A DNA stretch of 64,000 nt from Pseudomonas sp. NCCP-436 (GTDB lineage: Bacteria > Pseudomonadota > Gammaproteobacteria > Pseudomonadales > Pseudomonadaceae): contig NZ_BPLZ01000007.1 in the NCBI RefSeq assembly GCF_019656335.1, forward strand, positions 124,001-188,000. Direction: 5' to 3'. Below, piece by piece: positions 27,074 through 37,945 of the stretch; positions within the stretch are counted from its first letter, which is position 1, and each line of letters opens with the position of its first letter. A model generated the notes under the pieces. That model had not been told where the DNA came from. It ran no database searches and was given only the letters and a program-made list of their open reading frames with translations. Made by a program: the position numbers and the translations under genes.

Positions 27074-27412
27074 ATGAAAGCGCTTCGCACTCCCGCTGCT
27101 GTCCTGGCGCTGACCTCCGGCCTGCTGGCGCTGCCAGTGCAGGCGGACGTAGCTCAGCAAAATGTCAGTGGCGATCCGTACTACTCCGTCGAGGCTCCCA
27201 AGGCATTTTCCATGATCGGCGATCTGGTTGTGGCGCGCCCGCTGTTGATCGGAGCAACTGCCGTGGGTGCCGTGGCTTTCGTGGTCAGCCTGCCGTTCAC
27301 TGCCTTGGGCGGTAATGTGGGTGAAGCTGCCGAAGCTCTGGTAGTGGAGCCGGGGCGGGAAGCCTTCGTGCGTTGCTTGGGTTGCACCAGCAGCGGCTAC
27401 AAGCACGACTGA
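27074..27412 (+). CDS. Small exported protein of unknown function
   Basis: Protein of 112 aa with a Sec signal peptide ([24 protein letters not shown], about 1-24). A short hydrophilic stretch ([23 protein letters not shown]) follows, then one hydrophobic segment (about 57-74) and a C-terminus with two cysteines, [11 protein letters not shown] recall homologues in many Pseudomonas genomes, sometimes labelled multidrug transporter without evidence; a 112-aa single-span protein cannot itself be such a transporter. SD GAAGGA is present. It has its own promoter and terminator, so it is an independent unit. Function unknown. Confidence 0.8.
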   Translation: MKALRTPAAVLALTSGLLALPVQADVAQQNVSGDPYYSVEAPKAFSMIGDLVVARPLLIGATAVGAVAFVVSLPFTALGGNVGEAAEALVVEPGREAFVRCLGCTSSGYKHD

Positions 27413-27433
27413 TTCGCGGGTAAGCTCTGCAGC

Positions 27434-27468
27434 GGCCTCTCGCCTCTCCCGGGGCGAGAGGCCGTTTT
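27434..27468 (+). terminator. Rho-independent terminator after the small exported protein
   Basis: Perfect 11-bp stem GGCCTCTCGCC/GGCGAGAGGCC (27434-27444 with 27453-27463) followed by GTTTT, about 20 bp after the stop codon. Confidence 0.85.
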
Positions 27469-27539
27469 GCGTCCGGGGGTGCGATGTGGCGCGCCTGCCG
27501 CTGTACAGGTAGTGCCCGATTAGGATGAAAGGGGGGGCA

Positions 27540-29378
27540 ATGAAGTACCTGCGCTGGGTCATGCTGTTGCTGATGGTGCTGGGTTTGATGGCCTCGTTCT
27601 GGTTCAGTCAGGGCTGGCTTCAGTTGTGCGCGGGGCTGGCGGTGTTCCTGTTCGGCATGCAGTGTCTGGAGGAGGGCCTGCGACAGCTGGCCGGCAGCAA
27701 GCTGGAGCAGATTCTTGGGCACAGCACTGCGACGCCATTTAAAGGGCTGTTATTCGGGGTTGGTGGCACTCTGCTACTGCAGTCCAGCACGCTGGTGTCG
27801 CTGCTGACTATTGCTTTCATCAGTACCGGGTTGATCCAACTGGCAGGGGGCATCGCCATTCTCTTTGGCGCCAACCTTGGTGCCACCAGTGGCATCTGGC
27901 TGCTGGCGCTGGCCGGGCAGAATCTCAGTCTCAGTCCGCTGGCTCTGCCGCTGCTGGTGTTCGGTGTGCTGGCTGGTTTCTTCGGAAGCAGAAGCAAGTC
28001 GGCCGGGCGGATTGTGCTGGGTGTTGCCTTCATCTTCCTCGGCATCGATCAGATCAAGGAGGGCTTCTCCAGCTTCGGCGACGGTCTGGACATGACCGGC
28101 TATCAGGAAGGTGGCCTGCGCGGCGCCCTGCTGTTCACCGCCATCGGCATGGCCATCACCGTGGTGCTACAGTCCAGCCATGCCACGCTGATGCTGACCC
28201 TGGCGGCGCTGGCCGGTGGTCAGCTGGAACTGGGCCAGAGCCTGGCCATCGCCATTGGCTCGAACGTCGGTAGCAGTGTGACCACCGGATTCGTCGGCTC
28301 GCTGGGGGGAAATCGCAGTGGCCAGCGGTTGGCGCTGGCTCATGTGCTGTTCAATCTGGTCACCGGGGTGTTGGCGTTCGTGCTGTTGCAGCCGCTTACC
28401 TGGCTGGTGCTCAAGCTGGCCGGCTTGCTGGGCCTGAGCGACAACAGCCTGATCCAGCTGGCGATGTTCCATACCCTGTTCAACGCCATGGGCGTGCTGC
28501 TGTTCTGGCCGTTGCAGGGGCGCCTGGCGCAGCAGCTGATTCGCTGGTTGCCGGAGCGTAGTGAGCCGCAGGTACTGATCACCGAGCTGGCGATGCCTGC
28601 GGCCATAAGCGAGCCGGAGCGCACCCGGGCGCGTTACCTCAATGAAAGGGCACTGGACTCGGTAGAGTCGGCGTCAGTGGCGGTGGTGCAGGAGTTGGGA
28701 CACCTTGGGCGCTTGAGTCTGGAGGTGATCTGTCACGCGCTCTTCCTACCGGTGGACCAACTGGCACAGGCTCGGGCCGACGAACGCCTGCTGCAAGCCC
28801 GGCCCGGTCCCGGAGGCTTCGATGCCGATCATCTGTACCAGTGCCACATCAAGGGCGTATATGCGGATCTGCTGAGTTTCATGGGGCGCATGGAGCTGCC
28901 GATGGATGAGGCGCATCAGCAATTCTGGGTCGGCTGTCAGTTGGCTGCGCTGCAACTGGTGGATGCGGTCAAGGATGCCAAGCACCTGCAGAAGAATCTC
29001 GGCCATTACCTTGAAGCATCGCCTTCGGCTGTGCGCGAGGCCTATGTGGAATTGCGGCGCCACCTGCTGTTCAGCCTGCACGAAGTGCGCGAGCTGGCCC
29101 GCGCAGATCTGCCGGAGGAGGCCTGGCGCTCGCGCCTGCAATGGCTGGACGGGCAGGCGGCGGGCTTCGATGCGCAGTTCCGCCAGCGCCTGTTCGCCGA
29201 TGTGCGCAACGGTCGTCTCGACGGCCTGCAGACCAGTTCCTTGATGAACGACCTGGGCTACGTCAGTCGTATTTTCCAGAGCTTGCGCAATGTCCTGATG
29301 CTGGGCGACGAGCAGGCGCTGTTCCGAGAACTGCGACGCCTGGGGGAGGACGGGGAAAGGCTGATCCAGCTTGCCTGA
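27540..29378 (+). CDS. Na/Pi-cotransporter family protein with PhoU-like C-terminus
   Basis: Protein of 612 aa. The first 340 residues form a membrane domain with the inverted QSS repeats of the Na+/phosphate cotransporter II family (LLQSSTLVSLLT and VLQSSHATLMLT) and GANLGATSG / GSNVGSSVTTG. The remaining 270 residues are helical and PhoU-like, a common fusion thought to sense or gate phosphate flux. The ATG at 27540 follows an AGGGGGG run; an ATG five codons earlier (27525) is possible. It is convergent with ggt, whose stop is 23 bp away. Low-affinity phosphate or related anion transport is inferred from the family. Confidence 0.88.
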   Translation: MKYLRWVMLLLMVLGLMASFWFSQGWLQLCAGLAVFLFGMQCLEEGLRQLAGSKLEQILGHSTATPFKGLLFGVGGTLLLQSSTLVSLLTIAFISTGLIQLAGGIAILFGANLGATSGIWLLALAGQNLSLSPLALPLLVFGVLAGFFGSRSKSAGRIVLGVAFIFLGIDQIKEGFSSFGDGLDMTGYQEGGLRGALLFTAIGMAITVVLQSSHATLMLTLAALAGGQLELGQSLAIAIGSNVGSSVTTGFVGSLGGNRSGQRLALAHVLFNLVTGVLAFVLLQPLTWLVLKLAGLLGLSDNSLIQLAMFHTLFNAMGVLLFWPLQGRLAQQLIRWLPERSEPQVLITELAMPAAISEPERTRARYLNERALDSVESASVAVVQELGHLGRLSLEVICHALFLPVDQLAQARADERLLQARPGPGGFDADHLYQCHIKGVYADLLSFMGRMELPMDEAHQQFWVGCQLAALQLVDAVKDAKHLQKNLGHYLEASPSAVREAYVELRRHLLFSLHEVRELARADLPEEAWRSRLQWLDGQAAGFDAQFRQRLFADVRNGRLDGLQTSSLMNDLGYVSRIFQSLRNVLMLGDEQALFRELRRLGEDGERLIQLA

Positions 29379-29401
29379 GGGGCTCCCGGGCGCTGTAGCG
29401 C

Positions 29402-31066
29402 TCAGTTGCCGGTCGCCGTGCTGCCTATGCCGCGTGGATCGCTGGCCGCCTGTACCGTGCCGCTGCGTTTGTCCCAGAACAGCACCTGCTGGTTGCCGTA
29501 AGTCCGCTCCAGACGTTTTAGGTTGTGACCGCGGCGTTCGAGTTCGGTGATCTGCGTCGCATTGAACGTGTCCGGCTCATGTTCGAGTACATCGGGCATG
29601 AACTGGTGGTGATAGCGCGGTACGCCGGGCCAACGCTCGATCGGTTGACCGTCGAGGTATTCGAGCATTGCCAGTAACACCATGCTGGGAATGCGGCTGC
29701 CGCCGGGTGTGCCAAAGGCGGCAAAACTGTCGCCATCCTCGATGAAGCTGGGGCTCATGGACGACAGCGGGCGTTTGCCGGCAGCGACCGCATTGACCGG
29801 GCTACCGGTCAGGCCATAGGCGTTGGTACCCTGTACGTCGGCGGCGAAGTCGTCCATCTCGTTATTGAGCAGCACGCCGGTGCCCGGCACAGTGAAGGCG
29901 GCGCCGAACGGTAGGTTGATCGACAGGGTGGCGGATACGGCATTGCCTTCGCGGTCGAGGATGGCAAAGTGGGTGGTGTGGTCGCCCTCGTGCCAACGGG
30001 TGGCCGGCGCCAGACTGCTGCTGGGGGTGGCGTGGAAGGCGTCGATACTGGCGGCCAGGGCTGCCAGATGCGCAGGAGCCAGCAGTTGCTCCAGCGGGTT
30101 GTCGACAAAATCCGGATCGCCCAGCAGGCTGCGGTCGCGGTAGGCGCGGCGCAGGGCCTCCACGACATAGTGCACCCGCTGTACCGGTTCGGCCTCGCGC
30201 CAGGGCAGACGGGAGAGGATCGCCAGGCTCTGTGCCAGTGCCACGCCGCCGGCTGAGGGTGGTGGTGCGCTGATCAGTTCACGACCATCGTCCAGGGTGA
30301 AGTGCAAGGGGGGGCGGCGAACCACCTGGTACTGCAGAAGATCCTCGGTCGTCCAGATGCCCCCGGCCTGTCGCACGCCGTCAACCAGTCGCTCAGCCAG
30401 CGGGCCGGCATAGAAACCGGCGCGGCCGTGTTCGGCAAGTGTTTGCAGGGTCGCGGCCAGCTCGGGCTGGCGCAGCAGATACCCTTCGCCGGGTATGTTG
30501 CCTTCATCGAGAAACAGTCGGGCGCTTTCCGCATCATTGCGCAGGGCGGCCAGACGCCAGCCGGTTCGCTCGCGATAGACAGAATCCACCGCAAACCCTG
30601 CTTCAGCCAGATGGATTGCCGGCGCCAGGCTGCTGCTCAGTGGCAGTCGCCCATGACGTTCGGCGAGCTCCACCAGTGCCGCTGGCAGTCCGGGGATGGC
30701 CGCCGCCAGTGCGCCGTCCAGGGAAAGCTGGCGCTGTACCTGGCCGTTGCGTACGTAGAGATCGGCATCGGCCTGTAGCGGTGCGCGCTCGCGGGCATCG
30801 AGAAAAACGTAGTCGGCCACTTCGCCGGCTTTGCGCAGGAGGAAGAAGCCGCCGCCGCCGATGCCCGATCCATAGGGTTCGACCACGGCCAGCGCGGCAC
30901 TGGCGGCAATGGCGGCATCAAAGGCGTTGCCACCGGCTTCCAGCATCTGTCGGGCGGCGGCGGTGGCAGCCGGGTGGGCTGTGGCGATGGCAGACTGCTG
31001 GGGAGCTGCCTGGATCAGCAGGCTGCTACCGAGCAGCAGGGTGGCAAGCAGGAGCTGGCGCAGCAT
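29402..31066 (-). CDS. ggt: Gamma-glutamyltranspeptidase
   Basis: Periplasmic Ntn-hydrolase of 554 aa that cleaves glutathione and other gamma-glutamyl compounds. A signal peptide (MLRQLLLATLLLGSSLLIQA, 1-20) precedes the large subunit. The precursor self-cleaves before T364 in GDHTTHFAILD, releasing the small subunit, whose N-terminal Thr is the nucleophile. The substrate-binding DARERAP (R92) and the SSMSPSF and GTPGGSRI motifs are intact. Single-gene unit on the minus strand between the ferredoxin gene and the Na/Pi transporter. Confidence 0.93.
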   Translation of the reverse strand: MLRQLLLATLLLGSSLLIQAAPQQSAIATAHPAATAAARQMLEAGGNAFDAAIAASAALAVVEPYGSGIGGGGFFLLRKAGEVADYVFLDARERAPLQADADLYVRNGQVQRQLSLDGALAAAIPGLPAALVELAERHGRLPLSSSLAPAIHLAEAGFAVDSVYRERTGWRLAALRNDAESARLFLDEGNIPGEGYLLRQPELAATLQTLAEHGRAGFYAGPLAERLVDGVRQAGGIWTTEDLLQYQVVRRPPLHFTLDDGRELISAPPPSAGGVALAQSLAILSRLPWREAEPVQRVHYVVEALRRAYRDRSLLGDPDFVDNPLEQLLAPAHLAALAASIDAFHATPSSSLAPATRWHEGDHTTHFAILDREGNAVSATLSINLPFGAAFTVPGTGVLLNNEMDDFAADVQGTNAYGLTGSPVNAVAAGKRPLSSMSPSFIEDGDSFAAFGTPGGSRIPSMVLLAMLEYLDGQPIERWPGVPRYHHQFMPDVLEHEPDTFNATQITELERRGHNLKRLERTYGNQQVLFWDKRSGTVQAASDPRGIGSTATGN

Positions 31067-31129
31067 GGGGTGTTTCCGGTTGGCCTGGGAGGCTGCAAGC
31101 TTAGCAGCCGTGGCCGGTAGCCGGGTGAA

Positions 31130-33708
<2,579 letters not shown>

Positions 33709-33766
33709 TTCACCTTCTCTTCTTGTAGTAGGGCCGTCTGGAGTCACGAGCTTGGTGCTCGTCCTC

Positions 33767-33830
33767 ATCGCGGATAAATCCGCTCCTACACAAACGGCCC
33801 GTATCCCGTGGGAGCGGCTTCAGCCGCGAT
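33767..33830. repeat. REPIN: two inverted REP elements between laoB and laoA
   Basis: Two Pseudomonas-type REP sequences face each other: ATCGCGGATAAATCCGCTCCTACA (33767-33790) and GTGGGAGCGGCTTCAGCCGCGAT (33808-33830), each with its own small palindrome. Just beside them is another stem, ACGAGC-TTGGT-GCTCGT (33746-33762). REPINs are mobilised by RAYT transposases; no RAYT gene is in this window. It lies inside the lao transcript and could form a strong mRNA structure. Confidence 0.85.
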
Positions 33831-33849
33831 GCTCTCTGCAGTTGGGCCG

Positions 33850-34395
33850 TCATACGGTCGGTGGGCCGGGGTAGCCGCAATGAGCCCAGGCTTCCTGGCG
33901 GCTGTACCAAGCCATCATCACCAGTTGCAGCAGCGAGGCGTGGCCCATGCGCAGCAGGCTCAGGCTGCTGTTCTGCCAGCGGCTGAGGAAATTGCGCACG
34001 TCATCGGCACTGGCGCTGTCCCAGCTGCCCCATACGCCGGTCAGCGGGCCGCGGGTAAGCGGCAGGGCCAGCACGTCGAACAGCTGCACGGTGAGTTTCA
34101 GCATCTGCGGCGACAGGTGCGCCAGGCCGTTGTCGAGACTCTTCAATGTGCCCTCGATGGCCTGCGGCATCCGCTCGGCGCTGACGGCGCCATCCAGCAT
34201 CACCGGGATCAGCGCACGCAGAAATGGCAGGTCGCTGCTGCGCAGGATCAGATAGCCGCTGGCCGGGGTGCTGGCCGAACAGCCGCTGAGGGTGGCAGTC
34301 AGCCCGGCAGTGCCGAGCAGCGCCGAGCCCAGCAGGCCGACCTTGAGCAGGCTGCGCCGCGACAGTTGCGGCGCGCTGAGGGTGGTGTCGTTCAT
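33850..34395 (-). CDS. laoB: LaoB, twin-arginine exported accessory protein
   Basis: Small protein of 181 aa with a twin-arginine signal (SRRSLLKVGLLGSALLG) followed by LSGC, a possible lipobox, so it may be a Tat-exported lipoprotein. The mature part is helical with no catalytic motif; partners of GMC dehydrogenases such as the gluconate-2-dehydrogenase small subunit look similar. Start ATG 34395 (MNDTTLSAPQ), 42 bp after laoC. Position between the aldehyde and alcohol dehydrogenases identifies it as LaoB by synteny. It may help fold, export or couple LaoA to the electron chain; that is inference. Confidence 0.75.
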   Translation of the reverse strand: MNDTTLSAPQLSRRSLLKVGLLGSALLGTAGLTATLSGCSASTPASGYLILRSSDLPFLRALIPVMLDGAVSAERMPQAIEGTLKSLDNGLAHLSPQMLKLTVQLFDVLALPLTRGPLTGVWGSWDSASADDVRNFLSRWQNSSLSLLRMGHASLLQLVMMAWYSRQEAWAHCGYPGPPTV

Positions 34396-34437
34396 TGTTG
34401 TTATCACCAGGCGTAGAGCGGGCTCTGCCCGCGTTGA

Positions 34438-35868
34438 TCAGCGTACGAACAGCTTGTAGACCAGCTTCTGGATCGCCTTGCCATAGGGCGGGTAGATCAG
34501 CCGTGCGGCGTTGAAGCGCTGCTTGATGAACACGCCCTTGGCCTTGCTGAAGGTCAGGAAGCCTTCGTGGCCGTGGTAGTGGCCCATGCCCGACGGGCCG
34601 ACGCCGCCGAACGGCATATCGTCCTGGGCGACATGCAGCAGGGTGTCGTTCAGGCACACGCCGCCGGAGTGGGTCTCGTGCAGCACGCGCTGTTGCTCGC
34701 GCTTGTCGTAGCCGAAGTAGTACAGCGCCAGTGGCCGCGGTCGTGCGTTGACGTAGGCGAAGGCGTCTTCGATGCGATCGTAGGGAACGATCGGCAGCAG
34801 CGGGCCGAAGATCTCGTCCTGCATCAGCTTCATGTCGTCATTGACGTCCAGCACCAGGCTCTGTGGCAGGCGTCGGCCCTGCGCCTCGGGGTAGAGCGCG
34901 ACGATGCGCGCGCCTTTGGCCTCGGCGTCCTGCAGGTAGCCGTTGAGGCGGGCCAGCTGGCGCTCGTTGATGATCGCGGTGTAGTCCGGGTTGTCCTTGA
35001 GCTGCGGGTAGAAACGCTGCACCGCCTCGCGATAGGCGCTGACGAAGCCGTCGACGCGGTTACGCGGCACCAGCACGTAGTCCGGTGCCACGCAGGTCTG
35101 CCCGGCGTTGAGGGTCTTGCCGAAGGCGATGCGCTCGGCGGCATCCGCCAGCGGCACCTCGGCTGAAACGATGGCAGGCGACTTGCCGCCCAGTTCCAGG
35201 GTCACCGGAGTCAGGTTCTCGGCGGCGGCGCGCATCACATGCTTGCCGATGCTGGTGGCACCGGTGAACAGCAGGTGATCGAACGGCAGCTTTGAAAAGG
35301 CCATGCCGACTTCCGCTTCGCCCAGCACTACGCTGACCAGATCCTCGGGGAAGATCCGTGCCAGCAGATCCTTGACCAGCTGCGAAGTAACCGGCGTGGA
35401 CTCGCTCATCTTGATCATCACCCGGTTGCCGGCGACCAGTGCCCCGGTCAGCGGGCCGATGGCGAGAAACAGGGGGTAGTTCCACGGCACGATGATGCCG
35501 ACCACGCCCAGCGGCTGATAAATAACCTTGGCCGAAGCCGGCATGAACTGCATGCCAACGCTGCGCCGCGAGGGTTTCATCCACTTGCGGATGTGCCGGA
35601 TGGCGTAGTCGATACCGTGCAGGCTGGGCATCAGCTCGGCGAGCAGGGTCTCGTCGGCGGAGCGATTGCTGAAGTCTTCGCTGATGGCCTGGATCAGCGC
35701 CTGTTTCTCCTGGACGAGCAGCTGGCGCAGGGTCTTGAGCCACTGGATGCGCTGCTCGGCCGGAGGCATGGGATTGCCGGCGAACGCCGTGCGCTGTAGG
35801 GCGAAGGTGCTTTGCATCTGCTCGACTGACTGCGGGGTTTGGAGCGGGTGTGCGACGTCGGCGGCCAT
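34438..35868 (-). CDS. laoC: Aldehyde dehydrogenase LaoC (coniferyl-aldehyde-type)
   Basis: NAD(P)-dependent aldehyde dehydrogenase of 476 aa, of the shorter ALDH3-like / coniferyl aldehyde class. Catalytic Cys259 in GKTLNAGQTCVAPDY, general base Glu225 in LELGGKSP, cofactor loop IIVPWNYPLFLAIGPL and the FTGATSIGKH motif are all present. It is the first gene of laoCBA, oxidising the aldehyde made by LaoA. ATG 35868 with GAGGATC upstream. The 181-bp gap to laoR holds two palindromes, the likely repressor sites. Confidence 0.87.
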   Translation of the reverse strand: MAADVAHPLQTPQSVEQMQSTFALQRTAFAGNPMPPAEQRIQWLKTLRQLLVQEKQALIQAISEDFSNRSADETLLAELMPSLHGIDYAIRHIRKWMKPSRRSVGMQFMPASAKVIYQPLGVVGIIVPWNYPLFLAIGPLTGALVAGNRVMIKMSESTPVTSQLVKDLLARIFPEDLVSVVLGEAEVGMAFSKLPFDHLLFTGATSIGKHVMRAAAENLTPVTLELGGKSPAIVSAEVPLADAAERIAFGKTLNAGQTCVAPDYVLVPRNRVDGFVSAYREAVQRFYPQLKDNPDYTAIINERQLARLNGYLQDAEAKGARIVALYPEAQGRRLPQSLVLDVNDDMKLMQDEIFGPLLPIVPYDRIEDAFAYVNARPRPLALYYFGYDKREQQRVLHETHSGGVCLNDTLLHVAQDDMPFGGVGPSGMGHYHGHEGFLTFSKAKGVFIKQRFNAARLIYPPYGKAIQKLVYKLFVR

Positions 35869-35929
35869 GGCGTGATCCTCGGCAGGGCGGTTGGCGGCAG
35901 GCACTGTCGGGCCGGCTGAGCTGGATTTT

Positions 35930-35945
35930 TAGAGTAATTGCTCTA
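35930..35945. promoter_or_regulatory. Palindrome in the laoC-laoR promoter region (candidate LaoR operator)
   Basis: TAGAGTAATTGCTCTA is a near-perfect 16-bp palindrome (TAGAG-N6-CTCTA) about 62 bp before the laoC start and 105 bp before laoR. TetR repressors bind sites of this size and symmetry; assignment to LaoR is by position. Confidence 0.5.
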
Positions 35946-35951
35946 ATCTGT

Positions 35952-35965
35952 CAAACAGCCGTTTG
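35952..35965. promoter_or_regulatory. Second palindrome in the laoC-laoR promoter region
   Basis: CAAAC-AGCC-GTTTG, a perfect 5-bp inverted repeat seven bases from the previous palindrome (TGTCAAACAGCCGTTTGTGA with flanks). It is either a second operator or a half of a composite site. Confidence 0.4.
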
Positions 35966-36049
35966 TGAGTAGTTGTGCAGCCCCGGGGTAACGCCGCGAG
36001 AGCTGCGCCTGTATCTTTGTTTCCTTTTGCAATTGAGTCGAGCCGCGTG

Positions 36050-36706
36050 ATGGCGCCATCGAAGACCCGTGACCGCATCGTTGCAGCCAGTCTGGCCCTG
36101 TTCAACGGCCAGGGCGAGCGCAATGTCACCACCAACCACATTGCCGCACATCTGGGCATCTCCCCGGGCAACCTGTACTACCACTTCCGCAACAAGCAGA
36201 TGATCATCGCCGAGCTGTTCGCGCAGTACGAAGAGCGGGTCGACAGCTTCCTGCGGCTGCCGGTCGGTCGCGCCCTGACGATGGAGGACAAGACCTTCTA
36301 CCTGGAGGCGCTGCTGGCGGCCATGTGGCACTACCGCTTCCTGCACCGCGATCTGGAGCACTTGCTCGATGCCGATACGGAACTGGCTGAACGCTATCGG
36401 GCCTTTGCCCGGCGCTGCCTGGATGGCGCCCGGACGATCTACCAAGGCTTCGTCGAGGCCGGCATTCTTGAGGTGACGCCGGCACAGACCGAGGCGCTGA
36501 CGCTTAACGCCTGGATCATCATGACCTCCTGGGTGCGCTTTCTCTGCAGCACCGGCACGCATTCGGACAACCTCAGCCAGGACAGCATGCGCCGCGGTAT
36601 TTATCAGGTGCTGGCGCTGGAAAGTGGTTATGTGACGCCATCAGCGCGGGTGGCGCTGGAGGCGCTCTGCGAGCGGCTCTATGTACCGCTGGAGCAGGTC
36701 CTCTGA
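36050..36706 (+). CDS. laoR: TetR-family repressor LaoR
   Basis: TetR-type regulator of 218 aa, divergent from laoCBA. The N-terminal helix-turn-helix covers about 27-46 (TTNHIAAHLGISPGNLYYHF); the rest is a ligand-binding helical domain. ATG 36050 begins MAPSKTRDRIVAASLALFNGQG, a typical TetR N-terminus; the longer frame to 35975 lies inside the control region. Expected to repress lao genes and release on long-chain aldehyde or acyl ligands, by analogy with the P. aeruginosa system. Its last 28 bases overlap the 3' end of the convergent hydrolase gene. Confidence 0.82.
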   Translation: MAPSKTRDRIVAASLALFNGQGERNVTTNHIAAHLGISPGNLYYHFRNKQMIIAELFAQYEERVDSFLRLPVGRALTMEDKTFYLEALLAAMWHYRFLHRDLEHLLDADTELAERYRAFARRCLDGARTIYQGFVEAGILEVTPAQTEALTLNAWIIMTSWVRFLCSTGTHSDNLSQDSMRRGIYQVLALESGYVTPSARVALEALCERLYVPLEQVL

Positions 36707-37686
36707 GTGATCGCCGCGAGCCAGGCCGGGATGCGCCGTTCCAGGTAGTAACCGGGGCTGCGCGGGCTGCCGTCGACAAAGCCGACATGGCCGCCGCGGG
36801 AGTGCAGCTCGAACTCGGTGACAGACGATAGTTCGCCTGGCTCCGGTAGGCTGTGGCGGAAGATGAAGGGGTCATCTTCGGCCTGAATGATCAGCGTACG
36901 CGTGCGGATTTTTCCCAGGTAGAAGCGGCTTGAGGCGCGGTGGTAGTAGTCATGGGCATCGGTGAAGCCGTGCAGCGGCGCGGTGATGCGCCCGTCGAAA
37001 TCCCAGAAGGTGCGCATGCCGTCCAGCGGGCCGAGGCGTTTCAGTACCGACAGGCGCTCGCTTTGCCCCTGTTCGCTGAACAGGCGCTGCTTGTTGTTCA
37101 CGTAGGCGACCATCTCGCGCATGAAGTGCGCCTGGTACACCCGGGAGAAACCCAGGCCGATGCGGTCGGCGCACTGATCCAGACGAAACGGCACCGACAC
37201 CGCCACGGCGCCTTGCAGCTGACTCTGCTTGCCGCTTTCGCCCAGGTACTTGAGCAGGACGTTGCCGCCCAGCGAATAGCCAACGGCGTATAGCGGAGCC
37301 AGCGGGCGTTGCGCACGCAGGTGATTGATCGCGGCGGCCAGGTCTTCGCTGGCGCCAGAGTGATAGCCGCGCGGTAGCAGATTCGGTTCGCCCGAGCAGC
37401 CGCGCCAGTTCAGCGCCACGCTGGCCCAGCCCCTGGCTGCCAGCGCCTGCTGCAGACCGAGGACGTAGAGCGAGCCGGAGCTGCCGGTCAGTCCGTGCAG
37501 CACCAGCACCAGCGGCGCATGGGCGTCGTGCGGGCCGTGCCAGTCCTGGTCGAGGAAGTCGCCATCGTCCAGCCATAGTCGTTCACGCCGCCGCTCCAGC
37601 CGGGGTGGCCGGCGACAGAGAGGATTCCACAGTGTCTGCAGGTGCGGGCCGGGAAGCCACCAGGCGGGTTTGAAGGTTGTCGACAT
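36679..37686 (-). CDS. YheT-family alpha/beta hydrolase
   Basis: Hydrolase of 335 aa with the YheT/embryogenesis-associated EMB8 layout: N-terminal PAWWLPGPHLQTLWNPL, oxyanion segment LVLVLHGLTGSSGSLYVLGL, nucleophile elbow VGYSLGGNVLLKYLGE and a C-terminal catalytic histidine in SRGGHVGFVDG. The substrate is unknown; esterase activity is expected. ATG 37686 (MSTTFKPAWWLPG); an ATG four codons earlier is possible. The gene overlaps laoR by 28 bp at the 3' ends. Confidence 0.88.
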   Translation of the reverse strand: MSTTFKPAWWLPGPHLQTLWNPLCRRPPRLERRRERLWLDDGDFLDQDWHGPHDAHAPLVLVLHGLTGSSGSLYVLGLQQALAARGWASVALNWRGCSGEPNLLPRGYHSGASEDLAAAINHLRAQRPLAPLYAVGYSLGGNVLLKYLGESGKQSQLQGAVAVSVPFRLDQCADRIGLGFSRVYQAHFMREMVAYVNNKQRLFSEQGQSERLSVLKRLGPLDGMRTFWDFDGRITAPLHGFTDAHDYYHRASSRFYLGKIRTRTLIIQAEDDPFIFRHSLPEPGELSSVTEFELHSRGGHVGFVDGSPRSPGYYLERRIPAWLAAITQRTCSSGT

Positions 37687-37726
37687 AGGGGCGGTCACGG
37701 AGTTCAGGCGTTCGCCGGCGCCGCTT

Positions 37727-37945
37727 TCAGCGCCTCGGCTTGCGCAGTATGCGCCAGGCGCACCAGGCCAGCACCAGCAGTGCGACGATGCGCTGACCGG
37801 TCAGGCCCGGGGTGACGCTGGTGTCGGGGCCGTGGGGAATCGTCCGCAGCAGGCGGATAGCGATTTCCTGGTCGTGCAGCAGCACCGCCAGCGCCAGGCT
37901 GCCCAGCAGCAGATAGGGCAAGTGACTGTAGATTAAGTCCTTCAT
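37727..37945 (-). CDS. Small inner-membrane protein downstream of rsmD
   Basis: Protein of 72 aa (MKDLIYSHLPYLLLGSLALAVLLH...) with two hydrophobic segments (about 8-24 and 48-66) and a basic C-terminus LRKPRR. Its ATG overlaps the rsmD stop (ATGA), so translation is coupled. I recall a similar small gene after rsmD in other Pseudomonas; no function is known to me. Confidence 0.75.
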   Translation of the reverse strand: MKDLIYSHLPYLLLGSLALAVLLHDQEIAIRLLRTIPHGPDTSVTPGLTGQRIVALLVLAWCAWRILRKPRR

